A stretch of DNA of 64,000 nt from Hyaloraphidium curvatum (GCA_025558095.1 JAIVFI010000016.1:124001-188000); one strand, 5' to 3'; shown: positions 10,716 through 21,969, numbered from the stretch's first letter. Notes: generated from the letters alone by a model not told the origin. Program-made: numbers and translations.

Positions 10716-10839
10716 CCGAAGGCGTTTCGAGGGAGCGCCGATCGCATCCCGTCAGACTACCGTCCAACAACGATGCTCAAAGGAGAGCGTGGATGTCGCG
10801 CGTCCGGAGGCGTTGCTCGAGGGAGCGTCGATCGCATCC
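10716..10839. repeat. Imperfect direct repeat pair upstream of SDR
   Basis: Two copies, 10716-10749 and 10804-10839, share CCG[A/G]AGGCGTT...CGAGGGAGCG[C/T]CGATCGCATCC and start 88 nt apart. They lie in the 228-nt spacer between the thiolase stop and the SDR start. The function is unknown; a regulatory duplication is possible. Confidence 0.7.
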
Positions 10840-10883
10840 GGTTGTTTACATCCCAACCAGGACGTCTCCTTCAGGTCATAGCG

Positions 10884-11777
10884 ATGCGCACGATTCTCGT
10901 CACGGGTTCCGGCCGCGGCCTCGGAAAGCACACCGCCGCGGTGCTCGCTGCTGCCGGCCACCGCGTCATCCTCGTGGCCCGCACGAAAGCGGCCGCGGAT
11001 GCCACGGCGGCATGGATTCGCGAGTCTCACCCGAACGCGGACCTCGACACCCGGGCATTGGACTTGTCGTCCCTCGCGGCCGTCCGCAAGTTCGGCGAGG
11101 CGCTCTCCGACGAGGGCATCGTCCTGGACACGCTGTTTCATTGTGCCGGAATCATGCAGCAAAGTGCAGAGAGGCGCCTGACCGCGGACGGCTTCGAGGA
11201 GACGTTGGGCGTCAATGTGCTCGCCCCATTCGCGCTTACCGCCGCCCTCTGGCCCGCCCTGGAGCGCAGCGCCTCCCCGCGCGTCGTCGTCGCCGGATCC
11301 CGCCTGCACGCCAAGACGTCGAGGGGCCCGGGAGCCGATTACGACTTCTCCGACCCCTTCCTCGAGAATGGCTACGAGCCGAACCGGGCGTACAAGAACA
11401 GCAAGCTCGCCGCGCTGTGGTTCGTCTCCGAGCTGCAGCGTCGCGCATCTGCGGCCGGCGCACAGACGAGGGCGTTCTGCGTGTGCCCGGGCTTCGTCCC
11501 CGCCACGGCGTGCGAGGTGACGAGCGGGTTCCAGTACTTCCTGATGAAGTACGTCCTGGTCTGGGCGCCCTTCGCCACGTCGATCGCGGCGGCCGCCGAT
11601 TCCTTGGCGTTCATGTGCGCGGACCCCGCGCTGGACTCGGAGGAAGCGGGGGGTTTCTGGACCGCCAAGAAGCCGTTCGCGGGCAGCGAGGAGTCCAGGG
11701 ATGCGGAGAAGGCGCGGCAGTTCTGGGAGTTTGCCGCGGAAAAGACTGGGAGGACGGATTGGCTGGCTAGCAAATGA
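10884..11777 (+). CDS. Short-chain dehydrogenase/reductase (retinol-dehydrogenase-like)
   Basis: Single exon, 297 residues, classical SDR length. The cofactor motif TGSGRGLGKHTA is at residues 7-18. RALDLSSLAAV (D in the DL motif) follows, then HCAGIMQ in place of the usual NNAG, the catalytic Ser in VVVAGSRLHAKTSRG, and the catalytic YKNSK (Y-x3-K). An Arg just after the second beta-strand (VARTKAA) favours NADP(H). The C-terminal FWTAKKPFAGSEESRDAEKARQFWEFAAEKTG resembles fungal and plant retinol-dehydrogenase/WW-domain-oxidoreductase-like enzymes. No signal or membrane segment is visible. The His for Asn change in the NNAG motif is unusual but known in divergent members. The substrate cannot be inferred. 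Confidence 0.9.
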   Translation: MRTILVTGSGRGLGKHTAAVLAAAGHRVILVARTKAAADATAAWIRESHPNADLDTRALDLSSLAAVRKFGEALSDEGIVLDTLFHCAGIMQQSAERRLTADGFEETLGVNVLAPFALTAALWPALERSASPRVVVAGSRLHAKTSRGPGADYDFSDPFLENGYEPNRAYKNSKLAALWFVSELQRRASAAGAQTRAFCVCPGFVPATACEVTSGFQYFLMKYVLVWAPFATSIAAAADSLAFMCADPALDSEEAGGFWTAKKPFAGSEESRDAEKARQFWEFAAEKTGRTDWLASK

Positions 11778-11815
11778 AGCCGGGTTTGCTTGTCGCGTCA
11801 TTGACCAATACACCC

Positions 11816-13404
11816 TCATTGCGTCGGGCAAAAGCTTTCCGGCGTCAGCGTCGTCCCGATCCCCCTCAGCAGCGACCATGCCGCCACACCCAACGTGACC
11901 ATGGTCACTAGGAACGCCCGCAGCATCCCGTACCCCGCCGCGAACCCAAAGAACCTCGCCCTGTACGCTCCGACCTCGGTGAAACTCCCCAGCAGCGCCT
12001 CGTGCCGCGAGATGGCCGCCGACCCCTCCGCCAGGTCCGGGTGGCAGAGGAGCATCCGCAGCTGGCGCCGCGCGTCGTGGTAGCACTCCGCGGCGGCGTC
12101 CAGGCAAGCGTTGCGGCCGGCGAGGTTGCCGATGCTGACGGAAAAGTGCAGCGGCACGTGGACGATGGTGCAGAGGAGCCAGACGGGAAAGCAGGGGCCC
12201 GTGGACTGGCGGCGGTGAGTAAGTAGGTCGCTGGGAGCGCAAGCGCGGCGCAGGGCACCCACTATGTAAGCGATGGCGGCCACGACAATAAACGGGACGC
12301 CCATGAAAGCATAGAAATTCGCGAGGAGAGACCATTCCTGCTTCTGCTGCAGGCGCCACAAGGCCAGCAAGTGGTGATGCAGGCGAACGTAGAGCTCGTC
12401 TTCAACGGCCAGAAGGTCCGTCGGCGATGTCCGGGACCGATCGATAAATGATCCAAGTGCAATGCGGAGCGCACGTATCTGGAGGCGAAGGCGTAGTTGA
12501 AGGTATGCAGGATTGCCGAACTGCGAGAAGCGTGCTGAGTGTATTGTCCAGAAAGCAATGTTGCAGGCTGAACGGACGAACAGCAACACTTAGTGCAGCG
12601 CCGCCACTTTCCTCGAATGCTCTGACCGTAGAGGGCCCCCAGTAAAGCCCAGCCGGAGTTCCAAAGCCGTCCCCCTTAGGTGCCGATGGCCGTCCAAACG
12701 AAGAAGGTCTGCACGCCGATGTAGAGAGTGACGTTTGGGACGCCGTCAAGCATGACGAACAAGGCAGCAGAGCGCTCCAATCCCCCGCAACATCCCTTGG
12801 AGTCGCAAGGGCAATATGTGTCCCCCGGCTCGTGTCGTACAAGGAGCGAAGGCGGTCCCGCTCCCTCCCTCTCTATCCCCGGCTTGCCCGCCTCGCCTCC
12901 TCCGCGGCCGACAAAAGTCAGCCACAAGACGAGCTGCGCAAAAGGCGCGAACGCGAGCCTGACGGCGTCCGGTACCCGCGAGCTGGCGCGCCCAACCGAC
13001 AGGAATATGAAGGACGAGGACGCGCCATTGAGCGCCTGAACCGCCAGACCCGCCGCCACCGCCTGCACCGAGAACCGCCCGTCGTTCCATGCCACGGCGA
13101 GCGCGGCCAGCGAAACCCCCAGCACGGCCCATGCGGTTGCCCACACGGCGGGCGACCACGGGTCGAGAGCCCACGGGGAGAGCCCGAACGCGGCGACGAA
13201 GCGGAACAGCGGGTCGCGGAACGCGCGGCGCACAGATTCGCGCGTCGGCAGGTCGCGTTTGCGGAGCTCCGCCGCGGAGTCGTCGAATAGCCCCGGCGGC
13301 GCGGAGGCACCGGGAGACACGGGCGGCAGTGCGGGGCCGAGCACAGGGAATAGCAGCCGCCATTCCTCCGCGCTGAAATCGGTTATTGGCGGGCGATCCG
13401 CCAT
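11816..13404 (-). pseudogene. Multi-pass membrane protein of unknown family, interrupted by an in-frame stop
   Basis: Exon 1 is 13404-12627, intron 12626-12568 (59 nt, GTCAGA, branch CTAAG, TTCAG) and exon 2 is 12567-11816. It would encode about 530 codons. The open part of exon 1 (13404-12679, 242 residues) starts MADRPPITDFSAEEWRLLFPVLG, has four or five hydrophobic segments, and a conserved CPCDSKGCCGG loop. A TAA at 12678-12676 then interrupts the frame. The same frame resumes with WNSGWALLGALY and, after the intron, CNIAFWTIHSARFSQFG through GYRARFFGFAAGYGMLRAFL-type sequence. The intact paralogue at 43964-45508 aligns on both sides (DALCPCSAPSC; CILGALFGVPLAFGRF; YRARFLGFVVTFGTVRTLL), which shows the two halves belong together. 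Either the copy is a recent pseudogene or the stop is a sequence error. Confidence 0.65.
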
Positions 13405-13783
13405 AGTATTGGGCCTCGTGGAGGGTGACGCTCACAAGAAGATTCTTGGGTCTCGGGAACGATGTCAATCCCCGAACCCAACGTCCAACGGTCACCGTTT
13501 CGGCGCACTATCTGATCGGTCCAGCGGGTCGCAACGTCGATCGCGGGGCCAAAGTCCGATCGCCCGCCTCCCGCCAACTGTCCTCATCGCCCCAACACCT
13601 CGCCTCCCATCGACATAGACCAATAATTCCGGACTCAGGATCACCTCCGACCCGCAGCAAGTTGGGATATCGCCTTTCTTCGTTGCCAAATGTACACAGC
13701 AGAGACCAAGCGTTTACTTCTGCAAGTCGCCGAGGGGAAAACACGGTCGTCAGTGAAGCGCCAGCGGAAACCAGCGGGATCTT
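13405..13783. other. Intergenic, nothing recognised
   Basis: About 380 nt between two minus-strand genes: the promoter side of the membrane protein and the 3' side of eS24. Only short overlapping frames without family features are present. Confidence 0.5.
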
Positions 13784-14896
13784 TCACACCTTCTTCTTCT
13801 TGTCTTTGTCCGCTGCGCCCGCCTTGGCCTTCTTGGTGCCCCGCACCTTCTTGGCCCGGTTCTTGCGCTCCTTGCGCTGCTTGCGCGAGGTCACCTGGCG
13901 CTCGAACATGCCGTTCTGCAAAAGGGCCGGCGTCAGCACGATTGCACGGCGGCGCACCCTGACCCCGCCCCGGAACCGGGTCCCCGGGGAACCGGTCCCG
14001 AGGCGGGGAGGAGGGGAGGGTACGCACCCGGATCTGCCGGTACTTGGGCTCGAGCTTCTTGAGCGCGTCCAGCGAGTCGTAGATGACCCCGAACCCGGTC
14101 GATTTGCCGCCACCAAAGGCGGTGCGGAACCCAGAGACGATGATGCACTCCTTCTCGGCCTGCCGGGGGCCGCGTGCGTCAGCGCCGCCCGCCGCCGGGC
14201 CGGGAAAACGCACCTTGTACATCGCCGCGAGCTTGTCCCGCAGCTCGTCCTTGGAGACGTTGGGCCGGCCGGGGTGCAGGACGTCGATTACGAACTGCTT
14301 GCGCGAGAGGAGGCGGTTGGTGAGGAACTTGCGCGTGCGGATGGTCGCTGCGTCCGCCTGGGAAGGGGAGAGGGGGTGAGTTGCCGTTCGTAGGGATCCA
14401 AGAGAGAAGGCCGAGAGGGGAAGAGCGGGAAAGAGGGGGGCCGGGGGCGGGGGTGGGCGTCGCGGGCGGGGAGCGGGCAGGAGGCCGGCAGGGCGATACC
14501 GTCGAGCGGCAGCCGAACCACGGCATCGCGGTGCTCCCACGGGCAACGGCCAACGGCAGCCCGGGCCCGACGGGGCCGCGGGAAGGCCAGTGGTCCGGCA
14601 TGCCGCAGGTTGGCGGCCTTCGCCTCGCGCCCTGCCCGCCCTGCCGCGCGACCGCAGAGACATCCGGAGGTCCAGCAGGGCACGATGCCCGTAATGGCCT
14701 CCAGATGGTCCCGCTGGCCCGCACGCGTGCCCGCCCGGCCCTGGCCCCGCGCCATCTGCCCGCCGGTTCGCCGACGCCCGTCTTCTCCCCTCCAACCCGG
14801 CCCCAGTCCAGCCGCACGCCGGCAGCAGACATCCCGGCCCTCCGCAATCCTCCCTCCGCGCGCGAAGATGCCCCGACGGGCAGGAACACCGACCAT
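13784..14896 (-). CDS. RPS24: Ribosomal protein eS24 (S24e)
   Basis: Four exons: 14896-14894 (just the ATG), 14357-14214, 14159-14028 and 13915-13784, giving 136 residues (human about 133). After the start the protein reads [20 protein letters not shown], then [38 protein letters not shown] and [20 protein letters not shown], all hallmark eS24 sequence of the small ribosomal subunit. The three introns are 536, 54 and 112 nt; the internal ones are unambiguous. Exon 1 is inferred: exon 2 opens in phase 0 directly after an acceptor with no Met, and the only minus-strand ATG followed directly by a donor (ATG|GTCGGT, in CAAAATGG context) nearby is at 14896. A long first intron is common in ribosomal protein genes. 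The C-terminus is Lys/Asp rich. Confidence 0.93.
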
Positions 14897-15028
14897 TTTG
14901 TCCCGAACTCGCTGGACAGGTGCAGGCGGGGCAAGGGATCCGGACCCAAACAAACAGCCTGGGTTCGCTAACCCAGCAGCACCGCCCACGTGCGCCCAAA
15001 CAACGCTGCATTCCCGGGGGGCGCCGCC
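14897..15028. promoter_or_regulatory. Compact divergent promoter between eS24 and long membrane protein
   Basis: Only 132 nt separate the inferred eS24 ATG (minus) from the ATG at 15029 (plus), so both transcripts probably initiate within or very near this segment. No TATA box is visible. Confidence 0.45.
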
Positions 15029-17107
15029 ATGTCCCGCGTGTACCTGGCCGACAGCGACGACGACGAGGCGCCGGGCATCCGGTGGCACGCGCAGCCCGTG
15101 GACCGCAAGTACCACTCGCGGGCGCCCGCCGCGTCGGACCGCGGGTCCCCGCTGGTGCGCCGCCGCATGCAGCGCTGGCTGTGGACCGCGGCGGTGCTCG
15201 GCGCCCTCGCGCTCGCCTTCTTCGGCGGGCTGCCGCTGCCGCTCCTCGGCGGGGCCGGCGACCCCGCGCTGCCCGCGCCCGGCGAGGCCGAGAACGCCCT
15301 GCGGCTGGCCGCAATGGACGCGCAGGGCGCCGGCGACGCAAAGGCCTCGCTCAAGGGGCCCCGCTCGGGCCACCCGGACCGCCTGCAGCCGCACGTCCCG
15401 CAGCACGCGGCCGGGCGCACCCCTTCCCATGTGGAGCACGCCCCGCGGCCCGCTGCACCCCCCGCCGAGGACGAAGACCGGGCGCCCGCCGCGCAGAACG
15501 ATGGGGAGGAGGACGCCGAGGAGGAAACAACCGGGGAGGGCACCGAGGACGCCATCCCCGCGGACTCGCGCCCCGACTCGCACTCGGACGCCCACCGCGA
15601 CGAGGGCGAAACGCGGGGCAGGGTGCAGGTCGTCTCCGGCGGCGGCGAGTCGCCCTCCGCCGCCGCCCCCGAGCCCGCCGACGCCGCGGCCGACGACGAG
15701 GAGCAGGAAGCCGGGCGCCCCGCGACGGCGGCGCAGAAGGCGCTCAAGGCCGTGCACGCCCATTCGAAATCGCTCAAGGGGAACGTGCTGGGGAGGGACG
15801 AGGAGGCGGTTGTCGTCGGGGACCACAGGAATGCGGGCAAGGCGGGCAAGGGGGCCGCGGGTGCTGCGGCCGCCGAGGCCGAGGCCGGGTTGGAGGAGCA
15901 GGGCACCACGGGGAAGCGCGTGGTGACGGGCAGGCCCGCCGCCAGGCTTTCGGACGCCTCGGGATCGGACGGTTCGGCGGAGCTGGCCTCGGGTTCCCTT
16001 CCGGCGGGCAACACGCTCGCGGGCAAGGACGCCGCCGGCACCGCCGCGGGCGCCGACGCGGCCCCGGAACCCGCCTCGGAGCACGCCAAGCTGCGCGGCG
16101 CCCTGCCCCCGCCGGACCCGGTCGCCGGCACGGAAAAGAAGGGCAAGGGCATCGCGGCGGGGGCGAGCAAGGGCACGGTTGCGGCGCTGGACCGGGCGGA
16201 TGGGGACCCCGCGACGGGCAAGGAGGATGCGGCTTCGCCCCCGGACAGGCCGTCGTCGGCAAAGGACATCTCGGCCTCGAAGGCGGCCTCGACCGGCGAC
16301 GCCGATCCCGACGCCGGATCCGCGGGCCCCGACGCCGACGGGCGCAGGGAATCCGCGCGGCAGGCGGCGGAAAAGGCCTCGGTGCGGCTGGCGCCCTCTT
16401 CGGCGGCGGACGACACCGAAGGGGTGAAGGTGGAGGGCACGGGGAGGGGGCTGAGGAAGCTCGAGGGGGCGGGGGACAAGGCGGACGACGGGGCGGAGGC
16501 GGAGGAGGGGGCGGTGACGGGCGGGAAAGGGGGCAAGGATGCGGAGGACGCGACTGCGGGCGCGACGAAAGCTGCGGGCGCGGGGAAGGCGGAGGACCTC
16601 GGCGCGGACGGCGCGGACGTCAAGGCCGGCGGTTCCGGAACGGCGTCGTCGGCGGGCACCGTTGCGGCGAATGGGGCGGCGACCGCAGGCAGCGCGGCGG
16701 ACGAGGAGCCCACCACCGACGGGGAGACCATAGCCAGCGCGGGGGCCAAGGCGAGGGTGGTGAGCAAGGCGGACAAGGAGGACGCGAAGGCAGACCAGGT
16801 GGAAGCGAAGGCAGGCAAGGAGCTCGCGACGGCGGACAAGGATGATGCGACGACGGAGAAGGAGGACAAGAAGTCCGGCACGGAGGGCAAGGCGGACGGC
16901 GAGTCCAAGCCTAATGCAGAAGACGCCTCCGAGGACGCTGCGGACGCGTCCGAGGACAAGCCAGCCACCGCAGGGAAGACGGCCTCTGCGAGCAAGGCTG
17001 CCATGGCGGGCAAGGCCGAGGAGGAGAAGGCATCCGGGGAGGGGGAGGCCGGAGAGGAGGCGGCCGGGGACGACAAGGGCGAGGAGGAGAAGCCGGCGGA
17101 GGAGTAG
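15029..17107 (+). CDS. Single-pass membrane protein with a very long Ala/Asp/Glu/Lys-rich low-complexity tail
   Basis: Single exon, 692 residues. The N-terminal 48 residues are hydrophilic and acidic ([19 protein letters not shown]), followed by a Trp-containing membrane segment at about 50-72 ([21 protein letters not shown]). The remaining 600 or more residues are almost entirely A, D, E, G, K, S and T. They hold many short recurring pieces ([30 protein letters not shown]) and end GEEEKPAEE. The basic RRRM just before the membrane segment predicts a cytosolic N-terminus and lumenal or extracellular tail, as a type II protein. The ATG at 15029 sits in GCCGCCATG context. Other frames over the same region are also open because of base composition; this frame is chosen for its membrane segment, context and stop. 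No homologous family is recognised. Confidence 0.75.
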   Translation: MSRVYLADSDDDEAPGIRWHAQPVDRKYHSRAPAASDRGSPLVRRRMQRWLWTAAVLGALALAFFGGLPLPLLGGAGDPALPAPGEAENALRLAAMDAQGAGDAKASLKGPRSGHPDRLQPHVPQHAAGRTPSHVEHAPRPAAPPAEDEDRAPAAQNDGEEDAEEETTGEGTEDAIPADSRPDSHSDAHRDEGETRGRVQVVSGGGESPSAAAPEPADAAADDEEQEAGRPATAAQKALKAVHAHSKSLKGNVLGRDEEAVVVGDHRNAGKAGKGAAGAAAAEAEAGLEEQGTTGKRVVTGRPAARLSDASGSDGSAELASGSLPAGNTLAGKDAAGTAAGADAAPEPASEHAKLRGALPPPDPVAGTEKKGKGIAAGASKGTVAALDRADGDPATGKEDAASPPDRPSSAKDISASKAASTGDADPDAGSAGPDADGRRESARQAAEKASVRLAPSSAADDTEGVKVEGTGRGLRKLEGAGDKADDGAEAEEGAVTGGKGGKDAEDATAGATKAAGAGKAEDLGADGADVKAGGSGTASSAGTVAANGAATAGSAADEEPTTDGETIASAGAKARVVSKADKEDAKADQVEAKAGKELATADKDDATTEKEDKKSGTEGKADGESKPNAEDASEDAADASEDKPATAGKTASASKAAMAGKAEEEKASGEGEAGEEAAGDDKGEEEKPAEE

Positions 17108-17600
17108 GCCGTGTGGGTTTAGCTCGCAGATGGATGGTCATTACCCGTGTGTCTTATTTGTGATGCTATCGGTTCCTTTTGCGTTCAACTCGGCATGCTG
17201 GTCCCAGGTTTTCCTGGGATATCGGACTTCCGCCACACAGTTTGGCTTTCTACGTCACGCTCCAGCCGCCCGCCGCCCTCCCCGGCGTCCTCGCTCGCGA
17301 ATCGCCGCCCGCAGAGGACTTGGGACCGAAGATTTGTCTCCGGCGGTCACGTTTTGCGTTCTCCTTGGCCCAACCCCGGTTCCAGGCGCCAGCCGGTGGG
17401 ACTGCGACACACGGATTGTGACTTCGACGTAGGACACCCGAGCCCCCGCGTTCCTCAACGCTGAGCCGAACGGATCTCCGCCTCCTCGCGGAGAGCAACT
17501 GGCATCCAAAGAGAGAGGAAACGCTGCCAGACCGGCGACAGCAACTGGGGAATCTTGGGCGGTGGCAGCCTTCGTCTGAGTCAACCGCGCGGAGCCATTC
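17108..17600. other. Intergenic, nothing recognised
   Basis: Nearly 500 nt of moderate GC between the low-complexity protein and the receptor-like kinase. It probably contains the kinase promoter and possibly an undetected 5' exon, because the kinase N-terminus is not firmly placed. Confidence 0.45.
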
Positions 17601-20600
17601 TTGAGCCTCCGCAACCACATGCAGCGTTTAGCGATGCCATGTTTGGAGTCGATGGGCTCTGGGCACCCATCTGTGGTGCAGAGACTAGGTCTGACGCCGG
17701 GACCAGTGGCATTCCCCCTTGATTCTAACGGGATATGCCTACTAGAGTACCGGAAACGGGTTTTCCTCACCATAGTGCTCACGGCTGGGCTGCTTGCCCT
17801 CCTAGCCGCCGCCATTCCGCGCGTGGGCGCGGTCCCCGCTCTCGCATTCGTCTCGCCGCTCGCCCCCGTGAACAACTCAAGACGACTGAATGGCCGACAG
17901 ATCGATACGGCGTGCGGTTGGATCAACAAGGGCGAGGAGTGCTGCCCCTGGGGCCAAATTTGCCCCGCCGGCAGCGAGTGCTACAGCACAGGTCAGATGT
18001 CGACGAGGCGATGCAGAGTTGCGGGACAGTCGTGCCCCTCGGGACAGAGGTTTTGCAGTTTCGTGTGCACCAACTTGGACACTTCGATGAACAACTGTGG
18101 TTCCTGCGGCCATACATGCGGAGGAAGCAGCGAAGCTGATTGGTATTGCTCTGGAGGTGGGCACGGATGACTTTGCGCGAGCTGAAAGCTGACGAGAACG
18201 CAACAGGTGAATGTAAGTACAGCTGCAAACCGCCGGTGTGTGCTCCAGGTCAAATGGTGGCCTCTGCGATGGCAATGTGTCCCTATTGCGTAAGCTACGT
18301 CTGATCACTTTTGGTCGCCCGATGATTAATGTTATCCGAAGCGAGAGTGTGGTAATGGGAAGTACAACTGCGGGCCTTCTGGGACCAATAACTGTGTCGA
18401 TCGGACCACGGACAACCAACATGTGGGTTGCGTGCGGAATTGCCCTGATGACACCTACGTAGGGCATCCTCTTCAGTGTGGCTCGTGTGGAAATGCATGC
18501 CCTTCCTCTTCGACGGTAAGCTCATCAACCTACAGGTTCATGTGAAGTCTAAAGCGATCCTCACGGCACAGTGTACGAATGGTGTCTGTCGATCTACTGA
18601 TCCTTGTGCCGGCATCAATTGTGGCTCATATTCTTCCTGCTCTGCGGGCCGCTGTTCTTGTAATTCTGGTTACTCGTCCCCCAGCGGGGATGGCAGGAAC
18701 TGCGAACCTATTGATCCTTGCCGGGGCATCAATTGTGGTGACTATTCCTCATGCTCAGGCGGAAAGTGCACGTGCAATCCGGGCTATGAATCTACAACCG
18801 GGGACGGGAAGAACTGCCGCGGAATCGATCCGTGCCGAGGCATCAACTGCGGCGACTACTCCTCGTGCTCGGGCGGCAAATGCACCTGCAACCCCGGCTA
18901 CGAGTCGCCGTCCGGAGATGGAAAGAACTGTGCACCGGTCAACCCATGCCGAGGCATCAACTGCGGTGACTACTCGTCGTGCTCGGGCGGCAAATGTACC
19001 TGCAACCCGGGATACGAGTCGCCGTCCGGAGACGGAAAGGGCTGCATCGTTATTGACAAGTGCCGCGGCATCACCTGCCCGTCTGGCCAAGTGGTGAGCC
19101 TTTGCGGTTCAATTGCAGGCGCTCTGAGCTAATCCACGACTGTTTGGCCCGCAGTGCTCCAACGGCGGCTGCGTCTGTTCTTCCGGCCTCACGTCCTGCG
19201 GTGGGAGCTGCATCAATCTCAACTCCGACTCGCGCAACTGCGGCGCTTGTGCAACTTCATGCCCCGACGGCCAATCCTGCTCTTCGGGACGCTGCGTGTG
19301 CCCGAGCGGCCTCACGAACTGCAACGGATTCTGCGTCTCGGTCGACTCGGACAGGAACCATTGCGGGCGGTGCGAAAACGCCTGTGCCGCGGATTCGACG
19401 GGCTGCTCCTCAGGCACGTGCCAGTTCCGACCCACCTGCGGCTCGGGGCAGACCAACTGCGGCTCCGAGACCTCTCTCAACTGCGTGGTGCTCGATTCGG
19501 ACCTGAAGAACTGCGGAGCCTGCGGGTCTGCTTGTCCGAGCGGGCAGATTGTGAGTAGAATGGGCGTGCTGCCGCGGCTCGTGTCTGACGAAGCCCGCGC
19601 TGCTCCAGTGCTCCTCAGGAAGGTGCGGCTGCCCGAACGGGCTCACGGCCTGCGGCTCGGCCTGCGTGAGCACGAACTCCGACATCAATCACTGCGGACA
19701 ATGCAACAGCGCATGCGGATCGGGGGCGACGGGGTGCGTGAACGGGGCTTGCCAGATCCCGGCTGCTCCTTCCCCATCTCCTCCCCCGCCGCCGGCGTCC
19801 ACCACGACGACGTCGTCTCCGCCGCCTCCTGGTACGACTCGTACCTCAGCAGCGCCAGCAACGTCATCGGCGTCGACAACCTCCAGTTCGGCGTCAACAA
19901 CGACCGCGACTCTGGTCTTCGCCAGCCCTCCGACCGCAGCTGTGGCTGCCCCAGCTGGAGCCACACCTCTGTCCCTCTCTGCCGGCTCCCGCATCTTTCT
20001 GACCGCGGGATCAAGAGGCTTGTCGTGCAACCCCGACTGCGTTCTCGCGGATGGGTCATCCGGCGAGTACGCCGTAGCGGGGGTCGCCGGCTCCTCGGCC
20101 ATCAGGCTGCAGCGCGGATCGTCTTGCCTCCAAGCGCGGCAGTCGGGCTCTTCCTTCTCCGTCGTGGATTGGAGCTGCCCGGCCTCGCCGGCAAGGCTCC
20201 AGAAGCGGCAGGCCGGATCGCAGCTATTCCCGTACTGGGCGCTCTTCAACTCCTCGTCGGGCTCGCTCATGATCATGAACGCCAACGTCGACGCTTCGTC
20301 TGGCTGCCTCCAGCCCTCGTCGGGTAGCAGTGTCTCGCTTGGCTCCTGTTCGACGGCGGCTGCATCCCAGTGGACCTCTCCCGGCTCCACCCCCCCGGCA
20401 CCTTCGTCTTCGTCGTCCAGCAACATTGGCGCCATCGTCGGCGGGGTGGTCGGCGGCGTCGTCGCCCTGGCTGCGGCGGGTGGAATCGCCTACTACGTGC
20501 GACGGAAGCAGCGCGCCAAAGGGCTCGAGGGCGCCGGAGATGACGCGGCGTCCAGCCTCGACGGCAGCGAATCGGACCACGCCAAGCCGCCCAAGCCGGC

Positions 20601-21969
20601 TATCGGCCTCGCATCCCAAGATACTCTCGCGTTCCCAACGGAAGCAATCAAGCCCGCGGCGCCGAAACCCGAGGGGCCCGAACCGGCTCCTCAGCCTGCC
20701 GCGCTTTCGCAGCCTGTTGTCGCCCCCAAGAGTCCAACAATCAACGCAGTCGACGAAGTAGCTGCTGTGGCACCACCTGCCGCCGCCGATCGACTCTCCA
20801 AGGACACCAAATCGACCTCGGATGGCTCGCAAAAGACCGCCACGATGTCTCGAACGCCGATTCCGAGCCCGACTCCAACGCAGAACTTCGCTCCGGTCGT
20901 CGGCATATCCGGATCCGGCGCCACCAACCCCGACGCCGCAGTCCCCCGCCAATCTTCGGGCAGCGGGGCCGGCGCCGTGGCCATCAACATCTCCCCCTCG
21001 GCCTCCAAGCTGCTGATCAGCAAGGACGACATCTCGATCGACAGAAACCAGCGCCTCGGCGAGGGCGGCTTCGGCGTCGTGTACGTCGGCACCCTCCGCG
21101 GTTCAACCAAGGTCGCGGTCAAGACGATCAAGGGCGACCTGGACGACAGGACCATGGCGGCGTTCGTCAAGGAGGTGGCCAACTGGGAAGGACTCGTGCA
21201 GCGAAACGGTGAGTTGATCGTCGGCGCAGATACACAGCGCGCTGACCCGCGTCCCGAAGTGCTCCCTCTGATGGCCTTCTGCGTCTCGCCGCCGATGATG
21301 GTGATGGACCTGATCGAGGAGGGCAACATGCGCAAGTACCTCGGCGCGCGCGGCTGGGACCAGGCCCTGGGGCGGCGGTTCCTGCACGACGTGGCCTGCG
21401 GCATGGCGTACCTTCACGCGTCGGGGATCCTGCACGGAGATCTCAAGAGGTCAGTTGCGCGCCGTTCCGCGGGGTCGAAGTGCTCATCCGGTTCCTCCTC
21501 CCAGCCTCAACGTCCTCGTCGACGGCCTCCGCGCCGTCATCACCGACTTTGGCCTCTCCCGCGTCCGGCTCGAGGTCAGCAAGTCGACCGCGCGCACCGG
21601 CAACGGCATGCAGGGCACGCCCGGCTTCGTGCCGCCCGAGATGCTCACGGGCGGGGTACTCAAGCCGCCCGGGGACGTGTACGCCTTTGCGATGCTCTGC
21701 TACGAGGTGGTCAGCAAGGGGAGGTATCCCTTCGACGACTTGACCAACATCGCCGCGGTAAGCTCCGTGCTCGATCCGCGGGAATTGCCCACTTACAGGC
21801 GCCGCCCGCGCAGATCGTCTACAAGGTTGCTTTTGAGCGGCGGCGACCCGTCCGACCCGAGGGCGTGCCCGACGCAATGTGGGAGCTCATGGAGCGCGCT
21901 TGGGCTCACGAGCCCCTCTCGCGGCCCGACTTTGTCGAGCTCGAGAAGGAGACGGCGAAGCTCATGTAG
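17601..21969 (+). CDS. Receptor-like protein kinase: Cys-rich/EGF ectodomain, one TM helix, TKL kinase
   Basis: Nine exons: 17601-18156, 18207-18289, 18342-18515, 18572-19093, 19155-19550, 19609-21208, 21260-21449, 21505-21757 and 21814-21969. The sum is divisible by three, about 1309 residues, and every join falls between recognisable module pieces. A hydrophobic N-terminal segment (VFLTIVLTAGLLALLAAAI) is followed by Cys-rich modules. Then come at least four EGF-like repeats of the form DPCRGINCGDYSSCSGGKC, then CXC-type modules (CPSGLTNCNGFCVS), a Pro/Ser/Thr stalk, a Cys domain, and a TM helix (NIGAIVGGVVGGVVALAAAGG). The cytosolic kinase has GEGGFGVVY, VAVKTI, HGDLK (Gly replaces Arg, so non-RD), DFGLS and GTPGFVPPE. 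The start codon is uncertain. The last acceptor could be 21798 instead of 21813. The architecture recalls plant and animal receptor kinases. Confidence 0.88.

Noticed and set aside
12676..12678. Programmed readthrough or recoding at the TAA in the membrane protein
   Set aside because: No stem-loop or known readthrough context is visible around it; nonsense mutation or sequence error is simpler.
13641..16084. Several overlapping 500-700-codon frames on both strands around the low-complexity gene
   Set aside because: Base composition (few A/T-rich stops) keeps all frames open; only the plus frame at 15029 has a start context, a membrane segment and a clean stop.
21209..21259. Insert of 17 residues in the kinase domain between LVQRN and VLPLMAFC
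   Set aside because: It is exactly a 51-nt in-frame intron (GTGAGT, CGCTGACC, CGAAG); treating it as coding would place an insert in a conserved kinase loop.
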